This document shows, piece after piece, positions 1 through 8,032 of a stretch of 64,000 nucleotides of DNA. Source of the DNA: Aldehydirespirator sp965116865. Its GTDB lineage: Bacteria; Actinomycetota; Acidimicrobiia; Acidimicrobiales; Aldehydirespiratoraceae. The first letter of the stretch is position 1. Each line of letters opens with the position of its first letter. The notes beneath the pieces are model-generated. The model worked only from the letters and a program-made list of their open reading frames with translations, was not told the DNA's origin and did not search any database. The DNA is taken from contig OZ220727.1 of assembly GCA_965116865.1 (NCBI GenBank), forward strand, positions 2,170,001-2,234,000. Direction: 5' to 3'. Made by a program: the position numbers and the translations under genes.

Positions 1-173
1 CCGCTGAGAGCGGACGCGGCCGGCCTGTGGCTGGCCCGCATCGACCTGCCCCGCTGAGAGCGGACGCGGCCGGCCTGTGGCTGGCCCGCATCGACCTGCC
101 CCGCTGAGAGCGGACGCGGCCGGCCTGTGGCTGGCCCGCATCGACCTGCCCCGCTGAGAGCGGACGCGGCCGG
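1..173. repeat. 50-bp tandem repeat, 3.5 identical units, at a probable gene 3' end
   Basis: Three identical 50-bp units plus 23 bp of a fourth. Read in frame from base 1, the first unit encodes a C-terminus ending GLWLARIDLPR with TGA at 55-57. A + strand gene therefore probably enters from the left and its 3' end has been duplicated in tandem. The product cannot be recognised from this tail. Confidence 0.8.
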
Positions 174-185
174 AGCGGGCGGGAG

Positions 186-1463
186 CTAACGGAGCGGGCG
201 GCGGCGGCCTGCTACGAAGGACACCAACGCGAACGCCGCCATCGCCGCCACCACCGCGGCCCCCAGCCGGGGCGGAACAGGCACGACGACCGGCACGAAC
301 GCGCCTACCACCCAGGCGATCTGGAACCGGGCCTCGAAACGGGAGAACGAGCGTCCGTGGTTGGCGTCGGGAGCGTCGCGCTGCACCAGCGAGTCGAAGG
401 CGAGCTTGCCCGCGGCGGCCGACACCGCCACACCGCCCGACAGCAGCGCCATACCCGTCAACCCGCCGGTCATCGAGGCCAGCAGCGCCATGCATCCGGC
501 CACGGCCAGCGATCCGAGCAGGATCAGCTCCTCCACCACACGGCGGCTCAGCACGGGCGCGATCCGCACCCCTGCGAAGGCGGCAGCCCCGGCCACGGCC
601 ACCACCGCCGCGTAGTGCAAGAACGGAGCTCCCGGCTCGCCGACTATGTCGACGCCGCGTGCGGAGGCCGCCGCCCCGCCCAGCGCCGCGCCCGGCGCGC
701 TCACGTCCAAGCCCTCCTCGCCGCCGCGCAGCGCGAACGCCAGCATGAACGTGACGAAACCCACCGCGCCCCGCATCACCGCCATCGCCGACGCCGACAA
801 CAGGATGGCGGACGCCCGCAGAGCGGAACGCTCAGTCGATGAGGGTCCGGTCCGGGCCACCGGGATCCGGGGCAGCTGGAACGTGATCGCGGTCGCTGCC
901 AGATAGCCGAGCGTCGCCGTGCCTGCAGCCAGCGCCGGGCTTGCCAGGAATGCCAGCGCCGCGCCGACGGCCGCGCCCAGCAGGCTCATCACCGCGCTGA
1001 TCAGCGCCAAGCGGCTGTTGGCCTGCACCAGGCTGGACTCCGAGGTCACATAGCGGGGAACCACCGCGCTCTTGGCCACCGCGTAGGACTTCTGCAGCAC
1101 TAGCAGCGCGAAGGCCTCCGGGAACAGCCACAGAGTGTCGAGGTGGCGGATCATGAGCAGGGCCACCGCCAGCCTGCCCACGTTGGTGACGAGGATCATG
1201 GCGCGGCGCCCTCCCGGCATCCGGTCGATGACCGGGCCGATCAGCGGCGTGACCACCGCGAACGGCGCCATGGTGAGGGCCAGGTACAGGGCGATGCGGT
1301 CGCGTGCCGCGTCGGGGCTGATCGAGAAGAAGATCGACCCGGCCAGAGCCACCGTGAGCACCGCGTCGGTGGCGGTGACCGCCGCGTGGACGCGTGCGAG
1401 GCGCTGGAACGGGCTGTAGGCGGGCACGGGCCGGTCCTGGTCGCTCACCCGGTCACGGCCCAC
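186..1463 (-). CDS. MFS-type transporter (putative efflux)
   Basis: A 425-residue membrane protein with about eleven or twelve hydrophobic segments. A motif-A-like loop (GPVIDRMPGGRRA, residues 76-88) follows the second segment, as expected for the major facilitator superfamily. The cytoplasmic centre is short and a small-residue-rich stretch around 245-270 joins the two halves. The substrate cannot be deduced; the closest general resemblance is to drug/proton efflux permeases. GTG at 1463 is used; GTG at 1448 (VSDQDRP) is an equally good start and neither has a clear Shine-Dalgarno. It stands alone, and its stop lies 13 bp from the upstream tandem repeat. Confidence 0.8.
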   Translation of the reverse strand: MGRDRVSDQDRPVPAYSPFQRLARVHAAVTATDAVLTVALAGSIFFSISPDAARDRIALYLALTMAPFAVVTPLIGPVIDRMPGGRRAMILVTNVGRLAVALLMIRHLDTLWLFPEAFALLVLQKSYAVAKSAVVPRYVTSESSLVQANSRLALISAVMSLLGAAVGAALAFLASPALAAGTATLGYLAATAITFQLPRIPVARTGPSSTERSALRASAILLSASAMAVMRGAVGFVTFMLAFALRGGEEGLDVSAPGAALGGAAASARGVDIVGEPGAPFLHYAAVVAVAGAAAFAGVRIAPVLSRRVVEELILLGSLAVAGCMALLASMTGGLTGMALLSGGVAVSAAAGKLAFDSLVQRDAPDANHGRSFSRFEARFQIAWVVGAFVPVVVPVPPRLGAAVVAAMAAFALVSFVAGRRRPLR

Positions 1464-2015
1464 TCCCTCAGGGTAGGCGACGCGAGCAGGCCGCAGCCGG
1501 TGCTGTCGCGGTCACGGGTCGTTGACGGCGGCGGTGGCGGTGACCGGACACCGTACAGGACCATGCCTTCGCCGACCGCCGGAGACGAGACCCACATCCA
1601 CGACCGCCACGATTCGACGAGCCGAACGTCACTCTCGCCACGCAGCAAGCAACAACTGCACCGTGGCCACCGTTCCAGCGATCGTCAACAACTCATCCAT
1701 CGGCAATGTCCTTTCATGCGGTGCGCCCGTCATGCGGTGCGCCCGAACGTCACGGACGCCCTTGACGCTGACGATGGTCGCAGAGGGGTGAGACACCCAT
1801 GACCTGGCGGTGTCGAGCCGATTCGCTGGTGGGACGCCAGCTGAGGCAGAGCGAAAGAGCTGTCATCGCCTACGATGCAAGACGCTTGGCGGTACATAGC
1901 GTTGACGGCGCAGGACTCGAAGATCTGTATTACTGCCATTTTCGTCCAACCACGACTGCCATGATTGTCCGTGTCCGACTGACAGATTCATCCACAGTCT
2001 GGTTGCCTCAACCTT
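1464..2015. other. Intergenic region without a convincing gene
   Basis: Lies between the divergent MFS and HTH genes. It contains a short direct duplication (catgcggtgcgcccg, near 1715-1745) and an AT-richer stretch from about 1855 leading to the toxin-antitoxin promoter. Small open frames here have unsuitable composition and no recognisable domain. Confidence 0.5.
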
Positions 2016-2044
2016 TTGTGGTTGCGTATCGGTTGCGATAGCCT
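2016..2044 (+). promoter_or_regulatory. Promoter of the HTH/RES-like pair, leaderless
   Basis: -35 TTGTGG (2016-2021), 17-bp spacer, -10 TAGCCT (2039-2044), then six bases to the GTG at 2051. The predicted transcript starts at or next to the start codon. Confidence 0.45.
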
Positions 2045-2050
2045 ATTCGT

Positions 2051-2812
2051 GTGACAGTCATCGAAGATCTGCTCGAAGGCGATCTGGCAGCCGGATCTGA
2101 AGCGGCTTGCGAGTTGCTTCCCGACGTGGTGGCCGCGCTCGACCATCTCGTGCCGCGGCTGACAACCCCTACGGATCGCACGACGGTCCGGCGCTACTTC
2201 GTGTTCACTGACGCAGCCGCACGCGCTCTAACGGGCCTGCCCGCTCGATGCCCCGAGGCGATGCCCGCTCCGGTCGTCATGTACGGGCTGCTGCGACGCA
2301 GCTGTGTCGAGGTGCCCTGGGTCGCGCCGTCCTGTGACGGCCGGGGCGCGCTCACAGTGCTCGTCGACCGTCTGCGGGGGTTCGCCGGCGGCCTTCCCCA
2401 GCAGTGCGTGCAAGCTCGCCGCGACATCGACGAGCACCGCTTCGCGTGGTTCCTCAAGACGATGGCGGCAGCCGAGCACGAGCAGCGCAGCGCCACTCCG
2501 CTGCGTCGGGCCATGACGACGCTGGACCTGTCGAGCAGCGACATCGCAGAGTTGATGGGCGTGAAGCGCCAAGCGGTCGAGAAATGGCTGCTGGCAGGGC
2601 CGCCTGCTGATCGCATCGCCAAGATCGGCGCTCTGGCAGAGATCGCGGACATCCTCAGCTACCGGCTTCGAGACGGGACCGCAGCAGTGGTCGTGCGTCG
2701 CCGCGCCGACGGCTACGGCGGCCGCAGCATGCTCAAGGTCATCGCCGACGATGACCATGAGTGGCTGCTGCGATCCGTCAGGGACAGCTTCGACTACACG
2801 CGTGTCGCCTGA
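2051..2812 (+). CDS. Helix-turn-helix protein, putative antitoxin of a RES-like module
   Basis: 253 residues. A helix-turn-helix occupies about 159-181 (LSSSDIAELMGVKRQAVEKW), of the 'VSRQAVHKW' type found in Xre/MbcA-like antitoxins. The first 150 residues match nothing I recognise, so the protein is longer than the usual 100-200-residue Xre antitoxin. It begins at GTG directly after a leaderless promoter. The RES-like gene starts 3 bp after its stop, so the two are translationally coupled. In such modules the HTH protein neutralises the toxin and represses the operon; that role here is inferred from arrangement and HTH type. Confidence 0.6.
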   Translation: MTVIEDLLEGDLAAGSEAACELLPDVVAALDHLVPRLTTPTDRTTVRRYFVFTDAAARALTGLPARCPEAMPAPVVMYGLLRRSCVEVPWVAPSCDGRGALTVLVDRLRGFAGGLPQQCVQARRDIDEHRFAWFLKTMAAAEHEQRSATPLRRAMTTLDLSSSDIAELMGVKRQAVEKWLLAGPPADRIAKIGALAEIADILSYRLRDGTAAVVVRRRADGYGGRSMLKVIADDDHEWLLRSVRDSFDYTRVA

Positions 2813-2815
2813 GCC

Positions 2816-3322
2816 GTGCTGACTGTCGCGATCAACGGCATCTACTGCCGCGTCGCCGACCCCGAATGGGACGATCCGCTGGACCCGTCCTATGCCGCGT
2901 CGCGGGGCCAGCGCTGGAACCCGCCACAGATGGAGTGCCTGTACCTGAACCGAGACGAGGACACCGCCCGGGCCAACGTCCTGCGCCGCTTCGAGGGGCT
3001 GGCCTACGGCCCGGAGGATCTCGACCCTGCGACCGCGCCGGTGCTTGTTGAGGTCGCAGTGCCCGCCGGGCGGGCAGCCGACGCATACTCCGGTGACGGG
3101 CTCGCATCTCTCGGGCTGCCTAACACCTACCCGCGCAACGCCGATGGCAGCCTCATACCCCACAGCACCTGCCAACCCATCGGCACAGCGGTCCTCGATA
3201 CCGGCCTCGACGGTGTCGACTACCGGTTCGCGGCCGCCGGCGGCGGCCGCGAACTGGCGTGGTTCCCCCGCGGCACCGCTGCACAGCAGAGATCGCGACG
3301 CACCTTCAACGACTGGTGGTAA
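2816..3322 (+). CDS. RES-domain-like protein, putative NAD+-degrading toxin (possibly inactive)
   Basis: 168 residues with a RES-like layout: an N-terminal GIYCRV arginine, a glycine-rich GQRWNPPQ...LYL block at about 31-43, and a C-terminal VDYRF...GRELAWF block. RES toxins such as MbcT and Res degrade NAD+ and are held by a preceding HTH antitoxin, the arrangement seen here. Two signature residues seem changed: the glutamate after the LYL strand reads TARAN, and the YRS serine reads YRF. The protein may therefore be inactive, or a divergent relative. GTG start 3 bp after the HTH gene. Confidence 0.5.
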   Translation: MLTVAINGIYCRVADPEWDDPLDPSYAASRGQRWNPPQMECLYLNRDEDTARANVLRRFEGLAYGPEDLDPATAPVLVEVAVPAGRAADAYSGDGLASLGLPNTYPRNADGSLIPHSTCQPIGTAVLDTGLDGVDYRFAAAGGGRELAWFPRGTAAQQRSRRTFNDWW

Positions 3323-3387
3323 CTGCTCCGAGGTCGTCGGCTTCAGTGACGGACGGCCCCGTCACCACTGTGGCGAGCGGGCCACCT

Positions 3388-3772
3388 AGTGTCCCGAGTG
3401 GGGAATTCGTTGTAGATATGCTGGCATGGTCTCGAGGATCTCGTCGGCGGTCTTGCGCCACACGGAGGGGTGCGGGTGCTCATTGCGGTTGTCGGTCTAG
3501 CCGCGGGGGTCTGCGGCGCCTGTGGGGGCCCCGGCCGCGGGGCTCTGCGGCCCGCCGACCTGGGAGGACACCATGACAACGACCCGGCGCCTGTGGGGGC
3601 CCCGGCCGCGGGGCGTCGGCCGGCCCGTCGTGGCGGCGCTCAGCGGACCGGCGCCGCCACTTGCTCACCGTCGCCGCGTGGCAGCCCAACACCGCCGCGA
3701 TCTCGTTGTTGCCGCGGCCCTCGGCCGCGGCAACAACGATCCGGCACCGCAGCACCGACGCCTGAGCCGGCC
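3388..3772 (-). pseudogene. IS630-family transposase relic, central domain deleted
   Basis: On the minus strand, about 3772-3590 encodes an IS630 N-terminal HTH (RIVVAAAEGRGNNEIAAVLG followed by ATVSKWRRR). About 3530-3390 encodes the family C-terminus with typical NRNEHP and TADEILET-type motifs. The DDE catalytic core between them is missing. A 28-bp sequence repeated at about 3513 and 3590 (77 bp apart) marks the deletion and duplication junction. The frame is broken and the gene is not functional. Confidence 0.75.
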
Positions 3773-3929
3773 CCGGCCGACACGGCCCTGCTGCAGCGTC
3801 TCGCGCTTCTCGCCGCTCGACGCGGCCGCCGCCGACAGTGCGCGTTGTGCGCCCTTCGCTGTCTCCCGCCGTCGTCGACGACAGCGGCACCACCCCGGCC
3901 GCAACACAAACGATGCTCCTACTCGCCGC

Positions 3930-4622
3930 TGAGCGCCCGGTGCCGTCGCGCCAGGCCGCGCATGGTCCTCTTCGCCGCGCCGGCAGCCTCGCCGCCGGCG
4001 GTATCGGGCCGCAGTCGAGCACAGGCACCGACCAAAGCAGCGGTGCGAAGGCCCCGCAGCGGGGCGGCGATCTGCTCGGGGGCGGTCACCAACAGCGCTT
4101 TGAGCTGGTTGACGGCGGCGGTGCGGGCCTTGACCGCGGAGCGCCGCGCGGCGCGCGTGAGCCGTGAGCGAGGCAGGCAGCAGCGATTCGGGTGCGGGCC
4201 TTGACCGCGGAGCGCCGCGCGGAGCGCAGCATCCGGATCGCCTCCACCGGGCCGTCAGCGGACTTCGGGCGGGCTGTGGCCTCTCCTGACAGCACAGCCC
4301 GCGCGGCCGCCTCGGCATCCACGGGATCCGACTTGTCCCCGCGGCGCGCCCCGTGCTTGGGGCGCAGCACCTCGACCACGCTCACGCCCTCCGCTGCGAG
4401 ACGACGCGCCAAGCCCGCGCCGTAGCTGCTGGTGCCCTCTGCTCCGACACACTCCACCCCGCCGAGACTGCGCAACCACCCCAGTAGCTGCCCATAGCCT
4501 TCCCGTGTCGCCGCGAACGAGGCCGTGCCCAGCAGCCGCCCCGCCAAATCGATGGCCGCCGCCGTGCGCTCGTCACGGTGGGTGTCCACCCCACCCATGA
4601 CGATTCGTTGTACATCTGGCAC
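3930..4622 (-). pseudogene. IS110-family transposase, truncated and frameshifted
   Basis: The N-terminal DEDD domain is recognisable: GGVDTHRD, GAEGTSSYG and KSDPVDAEAAARA correspond to the acidic residues of IS110 transposases. After VEAIRMLRSARRSAVKART the frame is lost because about 30 bp (from 4121) is duplicated at 4192 with a 71-bp offset, not a multiple of three. Downstream, another frame continues the family sequence (LVTAPEQIAAPLRGL). The C-terminal catalytic-serine domain is absent. It is related to, but clearly diverged from, the intact IS110 at 5935-7414. Confidence 0.8.
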
Positions 4623-4800
4623 AATCGGTCTGCCCTTCCTTTGGACCACTTCCAGTTGGCTGGGCACCACCGGCCGGAACGACCGACAATGCACTCAAGG
4701 CGCTCGAACCGAGGCTCCTATCAGGTCACATTCCCTCCGACCGGCTGGCGCGCGTCCCCGACGGGCACCAGCCGACAGATCGTTTGCAAGACACGAAGCC
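4623..4800 (-). mobile_element. Left-end relic of the decayed IS110
   Basis: Non-coding sequence upstream of the IS110 pseudogene. It aligns with the equivalent region of the intact element (7190-7360): shared blocks include caccaccggccgg, ggctcctat-aggtcac and ccgacagatc in the same order. In IS110 elements this region carries the bridge RNA; conservation between diverged copies suggests it once did so here. Confidence 0.5.
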
Positions 4801-5023
4801 AGCGAAGCACCGAGTCAGACCCGCACCCATCGAAGACACCACCAACACTATGAGTGCGAGGAACCGGCCATTCCCGGCGTTGGGGCGTCCAACGTTCTCT
4901 GCACGCGCCGCTGCGGCACCTGGTCGGTGGGAGTGTCGGGCCGATCGGGGTGCTGCACGGTCGAGCACAGCGCCATGAACGCCTCGGCGGCGTCGACGGT
5001 CGCGGGCGCGCCGTTGTCGGAGA

Positions 5024-5145
5024 CCGCCGACAAGACGGGGATCTCGTCGCTGCCGGGAAGTTCGCCCCGGGGTCAGGAGTGGGCAGCGATCACCGACTCC
5101 CCGCCGATAAGACGGGGATCTCGTCGCTGCCAGGAAGTTCGCCAG
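5024..5145. repeat. 77-bp tandem duplication at the 3' end of the small gene
   Basis: The stretch ccgccgacaagacggggatc at 5024 recurs with one change at 5101. It encodes the last codons of the minus-strand gene ending at 5090 (SDEIPVLSA), so the gene's 3' end has been duplicated. Confidence 0.7.
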
Positions 5146-5326
5146 CGCCGGGGCTGCCCTCGACGGCGCCGACGAGGTCCTCGGCTTCGAAGGCGTCGCA
5201 GAACGCTGTCTGGGCGGCGGTCTCCTCGGCCGACACCAGCGCGACGATCCATCCGCGCGACGCCGGGTCGATGACAGCAGAGCAGTTCGGCGCGGCCGCG
5301 CAGCGCCCGAAGCGGGTCACGTCCAT
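5090..5326 (-). CDS. Small hypothetical protein
   Basis: 78 residues (MDVTRFGRC... ending IPVLSAGSR) with three cysteines, an acidic C-terminal half and no membrane segment. I do not recognise the family. Codon use resembles the neighbouring genes and the frame is compact. It lies between two IS110 relics, so it may be a stranded passenger or itself part of decayed material. Its 3' end is tandemly duplicated downstream. Confidence 0.35.
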   Translation of the reverse strand: MDVTRFGRCAAAPNCSAVIDPASRGWIVALVSAEETAAQTAFCDAFEAEDLVGAVEGSPGAGELPGSDEIPVLSAGSR

Positions 5327-5385
5327 CCGACCGGTCGGCGCGCGGCAACAGCCCGGGGCCCCGAACCGACGGACACGGCAACGGC
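5315..5385 (-). mobile_element. Third copy of an IS110 left-end fragment
   Basis: About 60 bp match the intact IS110 left end (gtcacgtcc-ccgaccggtcgg-gcgcg and ccgaaccgac). No transposase is attached. It lies immediately upstream of the DUF222-HNH 5' array. Confidence 0.5.
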
Positions 5386-5394
5386 AGCGGCGCT

Positions 5395-5536
5395 AGATCC
5401 GCGGAACCACATGGATGGCCTCGACGAGGTCGTCGAAGATGACCACGACAACCGACGGCGGCGCTAGATCCGCGGAACCGCATGGATGGCCTCGACGAGG
5501 TCGTCGAAGATGACCACGACAACCGACGGCGGCGCT
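5395..5536. repeat. 71-bp tandem repeat, two units
   Basis: Units start at 5395 and 5466. Each begins agatccgcggaacc and ends cgacggcggcgct. That last 13-mer is also the junction of the following 312-bp units, so the same short homology seems to have driven both expansions. Confidence 0.8.
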
Positions 5537-5616
5537 GGATCCGCGGGATCGCGTGGTTGGTGGGAGTTCCGCGTGGAGGAATATCGAGAAATGCGTGAGG
5601 ATGGGGGCTGTGGGGG

Positions 5617-5847
5617 GTGGATGTCATACCCCTGTGGGATGCTGTGTCCATGTTGATCGAAGCCGCTCGTCGGGCCGAGGCCGCCGCCTCCGAGATGCTG
5701 GAGCTGGTGGGCGCGGGCGCGGCGTCGTGTTCGGAGTTGCGCGAGATGCTGGCGGTGTCGAGGTCGGCGATGGCGGCGCTGTCGGCTGCGCAGGTGTCGG
5801 CCGCGGCGGCGGTGGCGGGCCGTGAGCGTCACGGCGACGGCGGCGCT
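5617..5847 (+). pseudogene. Truncated 5' copy 1 of the DUF222-HNH gene
   Basis: Encodes the same first 77 residues as the intact protein (MLIEAARRAEAAASEMLELV... to GRERHGDGGA), then runs into the next unit and loses homology. It keeps its own upstream sequence and could make a short peptide corresponding to the start of the DUF222 region. Confidence 0.8.
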
Positions 5848-5954
5848 GGATCCGCGGGATCGCGTGGTTGGTGGGAGTTCCGCGTGGAGGAATATCGAGA
5901 AATGCGTGAGGATGGGGGCTGTGGGGGGTGGATGATGCTCCTATATGTGTCAAG

Positions 5955-7184
5955 TCAAGCGGCGGGGGTTTGGGTGTTGAGCCAGTTTCGGTAGGCGGGC
6001 ACGAGGTGGTGGTTGGGTGTTTTGCCGTGTTCGATTCTGGAGATGGTGCTGGGCCAGGTGTTGAGGCAGTCGGCGGCGTGTTGGAGGGTGGCTCCGGCTT
6101 GTTGGCGCTGTGTTCGCATGTTGTTGGTGGTGTTGGTGGTGTTGGTGGCGGGTTGGGGGTTGGTGAGCAGCCGGTAGACCTCGCGGGCGATGTAGCGCTT
6201 GAGGCAGCGGATGGTCTCGCGGCGGGTTTTGCCTTCGGTGTGGCGGCGTTGGGCGTAGGCGCGGGTGGCCGGGTCGGTGGAGAGCCGGACCATGGCGATG
6301 CGCCACAGGGCGTGGTTGGCTTGGCGGTTGCCGCCTGTGTTGAGGCGGTGGCGGGTGATCTTGCCCGAGGAGGCCTCCACGGGGCTGGCGCCGCACAGCG
6401 CGGCGAAGGAGGCTTCGCTTTGGAGCCTCTGGGGGTTGTCGCCGGCGGCGATGAGCAGGATCGCCGCGGTGTCTGGGCCGATGCCTTTGGCGGCGCGCAG
6501 CGCCGGGTTGGCGGCCGCGGTGAGTTCGTCGAGGTGGCTGCGCAGCTCGGCGAGGTCGGCGTCGAGCACCCGGTGCTGGCGGGCCAGGGTGCGCAGGGCG
6601 GCCTTGGTGGCCTCTGTGGGCTCGGTGAGGTCCCCGGGACGGAACCGGGCGCAGCGCCGCACCCGCACAGCGGCGCTGAGCGGCTCCAGGCCGGCGCGCA
6701 ACTGCTGGGGGGCGGTGGTGATGAGGTCGCCGATCTGGTTGGAGATGCGGGTGCGGTGGGCCCGTGTCGAGCACAACGCGACCCGCAGCGCCCGGATCGA
6801 CTCCACTGTTCCGTCGTTGCCTTTGGGCACCGCTGTGGCGTCGCCGCTGAGCGCGGCGCGTGCCGCGGCCTCGGCATCCACGGTGTCGGACTTGCCGCGC
6901 CGGCGCCGCACCTGGCGGTTCGGCCGGATCACCTCCACCACCTCGACACCGGCGCCCACCAGATGGCGGGCGAGCCCCACGCCATAGGAGCTGGTGCCCT
7001 CCACACCGACCTCGACGATCGGCCCGAAGGACCGCATCCACGCCTCGAGGCTGCGATACCCCGCCAGATCAGCACCAAAGGAGCCGACCTCGACGATCCG
7101 GCCCGTGTGGTCAATGACCGCGGCCACGTGCTGGTCCTTGTGCGTGTCGACACCGCCGTAGATGCCGACGAGTTGATCGGTCAT
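5955..7184 (-). CDS. IS110-family transposase (DEDD recombinase) with an added C-terminal HTH
   Basis: 409 residues, intact. The N-terminal RuvC-like DEDD domain has D13 (GGVDTHKD), E62 (VEGTSSYG), D100 and D103 (KSDTVDAE). The C-terminal Transposase_20 domain has GIGPDTAAILL near 240 and the catalytic-serine region GASPVEASSGK near 285. Beyond the usual end, after an asparagine/threonine linker, residues about 355-409 form a second HTH-like unit (LQHAADCLN...STISRIEHGK) of XRE type. IS110 enzymes use a bridge RNA to pair donor and target. ATG start; SD is weak. Confidence 0.92.
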   Translation of the reverse strand: MTDQLVGIYGGVDTHKDQHVAAVIDHTGRIVEVGSFGADLAGYRSLEAWMRSFGPIVEVGVEGTSSYGVGLARHLVGAGVEVVEVIRPNRQVRRRRGKSDTVDAEAAARAALSGDATAVPKGNDGTVESIRALRVALCSTRAHRTRISNQIGDLITTAPQQLRAGLEPLSAAVRVRRCARFRPGDLTEPTEATKAALRTLARQHRVLDADLAELRSHLDELTAAANPALRAAKGIGPDTAAILLIAAGDNPQRLQSEASFAALCGASPVEASSGKITRHRLNTGGNRQANHALWRIAMVRLSTDPATRAYAQRRHTEGKTRRETIRCLKRYIAREVYRLLTNPQPATNTTNTTNNMRTQRQQAGATLQHAADCLNTWPSTISRIEHGKTPNHHLVPAYRNWLNTQTPAA

Positions 7185-7414
7185 GATGAAGCCCTGCCTT
7201 CCTTGCTAGCCAGTGGGATCGGCACCACCGGCCGGGACGGCGGACAGGACAGTCAAGGTGGTCTTCCCAAGGCTCCTATGAGGTCACGTCCGCCCGACCG
7301 GTCGGTGCGCGCCAGCAGCCGGGACACCGAACCGACAGATCATCGGAAAGGCACAAGGCCCGTCACACCCAGGGTCAGATCCGAGCCCCGACCACTGACC
7401 CCCACATCATGACT
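7185..7414 (-). ncRNA. Putative bridge-RNA-encoding left end of IS110
   Basis: Non-coding DNA between the transposase start and the element's 5' boundary, where IS110-group elements encode their bridge RNA. Blocks here are conserved in the two relics (4623-4800 and 5315-5385) although those no longer encode transposase. RNA boundaries and guide loops cannot be fixed by eye. Confidence 0.4.
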
Positions 7415-7639
7415 GTCACACCCCTGTGGGATGCTGTGTCCATGTTGATCGAAGCCGCTCGTCGGGCCGAGGCCGCCGCCTCCGAGATGCTGGAGCTGGT
7501 GGGCGCGGGCGCGGCGTCGTGTTCGGAGTTGCGTGAGATGCTGGCGGTGTCGAGGTCGGCGATGGCGGCGATGTCGGCTGCGCAGGTGTCGGCCGCGGCG
7601 GCGGTGGCGGGCCGTGAGCGTCACGGCGACGGCGGCGCT
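7415..7639 (+). pseudogene. Truncated 5' copy 2 of the DUF222-HNH gene
   Basis: Same 77-residue N-terminus as the intact gene, directly abutting the IS110 right boundary, so its upstream sequence is now IS110 left end. It has one Leu-to-Met difference (SAMAAMSAAQ). Confidence 0.8.
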
Positions 7640-7720
7640 GGATCCGCGGGATCGCATGGATGGTGGGAGTTTTCGCGTGGAGGAATATCGAGAAATGCGT
7701 GAGGATGGGGGCTGTGAGGG

Positions 7721-7951
7721 GTGGATGTCATAGCCCTGTGGGATGCTGTGTCCATGTTGATCGAAGCCGCTCGTCGGGCCGAGGCCGCCGCCTCCGAGAT
7801 GCTGGAGCTGGTGGGCGCGGGCGCGGCGTCGTGTTCGGAGTTGCGTGAGATGCTGGCGGTGTCGAGGTCGGCGATGGCGGCGATGTCGGCTGCGCAGGTG
7901 TCGGCCGCGGCGGCGGTGGCGGGCCGTGAGCGTCACGGCGACGGCGGCGCT
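7721..7951 (+). pseudogene. Truncated 5' copy 3 of the DUF222-HNH gene
   Basis: Complete 312-bp unit between copy 2 and the intact gene, with its own upstream sequence. It encodes about 77 residues of the N-terminus before the unit junction. Confidence 0.8.
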
Positions 7952-8032
7952 GGATCCGCGGAATCGTGTGGTTGGTGGGAGTTTTCGCGTGGAGGAATAT
8001 CGAGAAATGCGTGAGGATGGGGGCTGTGAGGG

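Larger units (their letters stand above)
5935..7414 (-). mobile_element. Intact IS110-family insertion sequence, about 1480 bp
   Basis: Bounded by comparison with uninterrupted 312-bp units. Unit sequence breaks off after tggatg at 5934 and resumes with tcacacccctgtggg at about 7416. The element carries one transposase and about 230 bp of upstream non-coding DNA. There are no terminal inverted repeats and no clear target duplication, as is normal for IS110. The insertion postdates at least one duplication of the HNH 5' unit. Confidence 0.85.

Noticed and set aside
1799..2041. 80-residue gene before the HTH/RES pair
   Set aside because: AT-richer region with the likely promoter; the frame shows no domain and unusual composition.
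4086..4694. Functional IS110 transposase
   Set aside because: The frame is broken by a 71-bp offset duplication and the C-terminal serine domain is absent.
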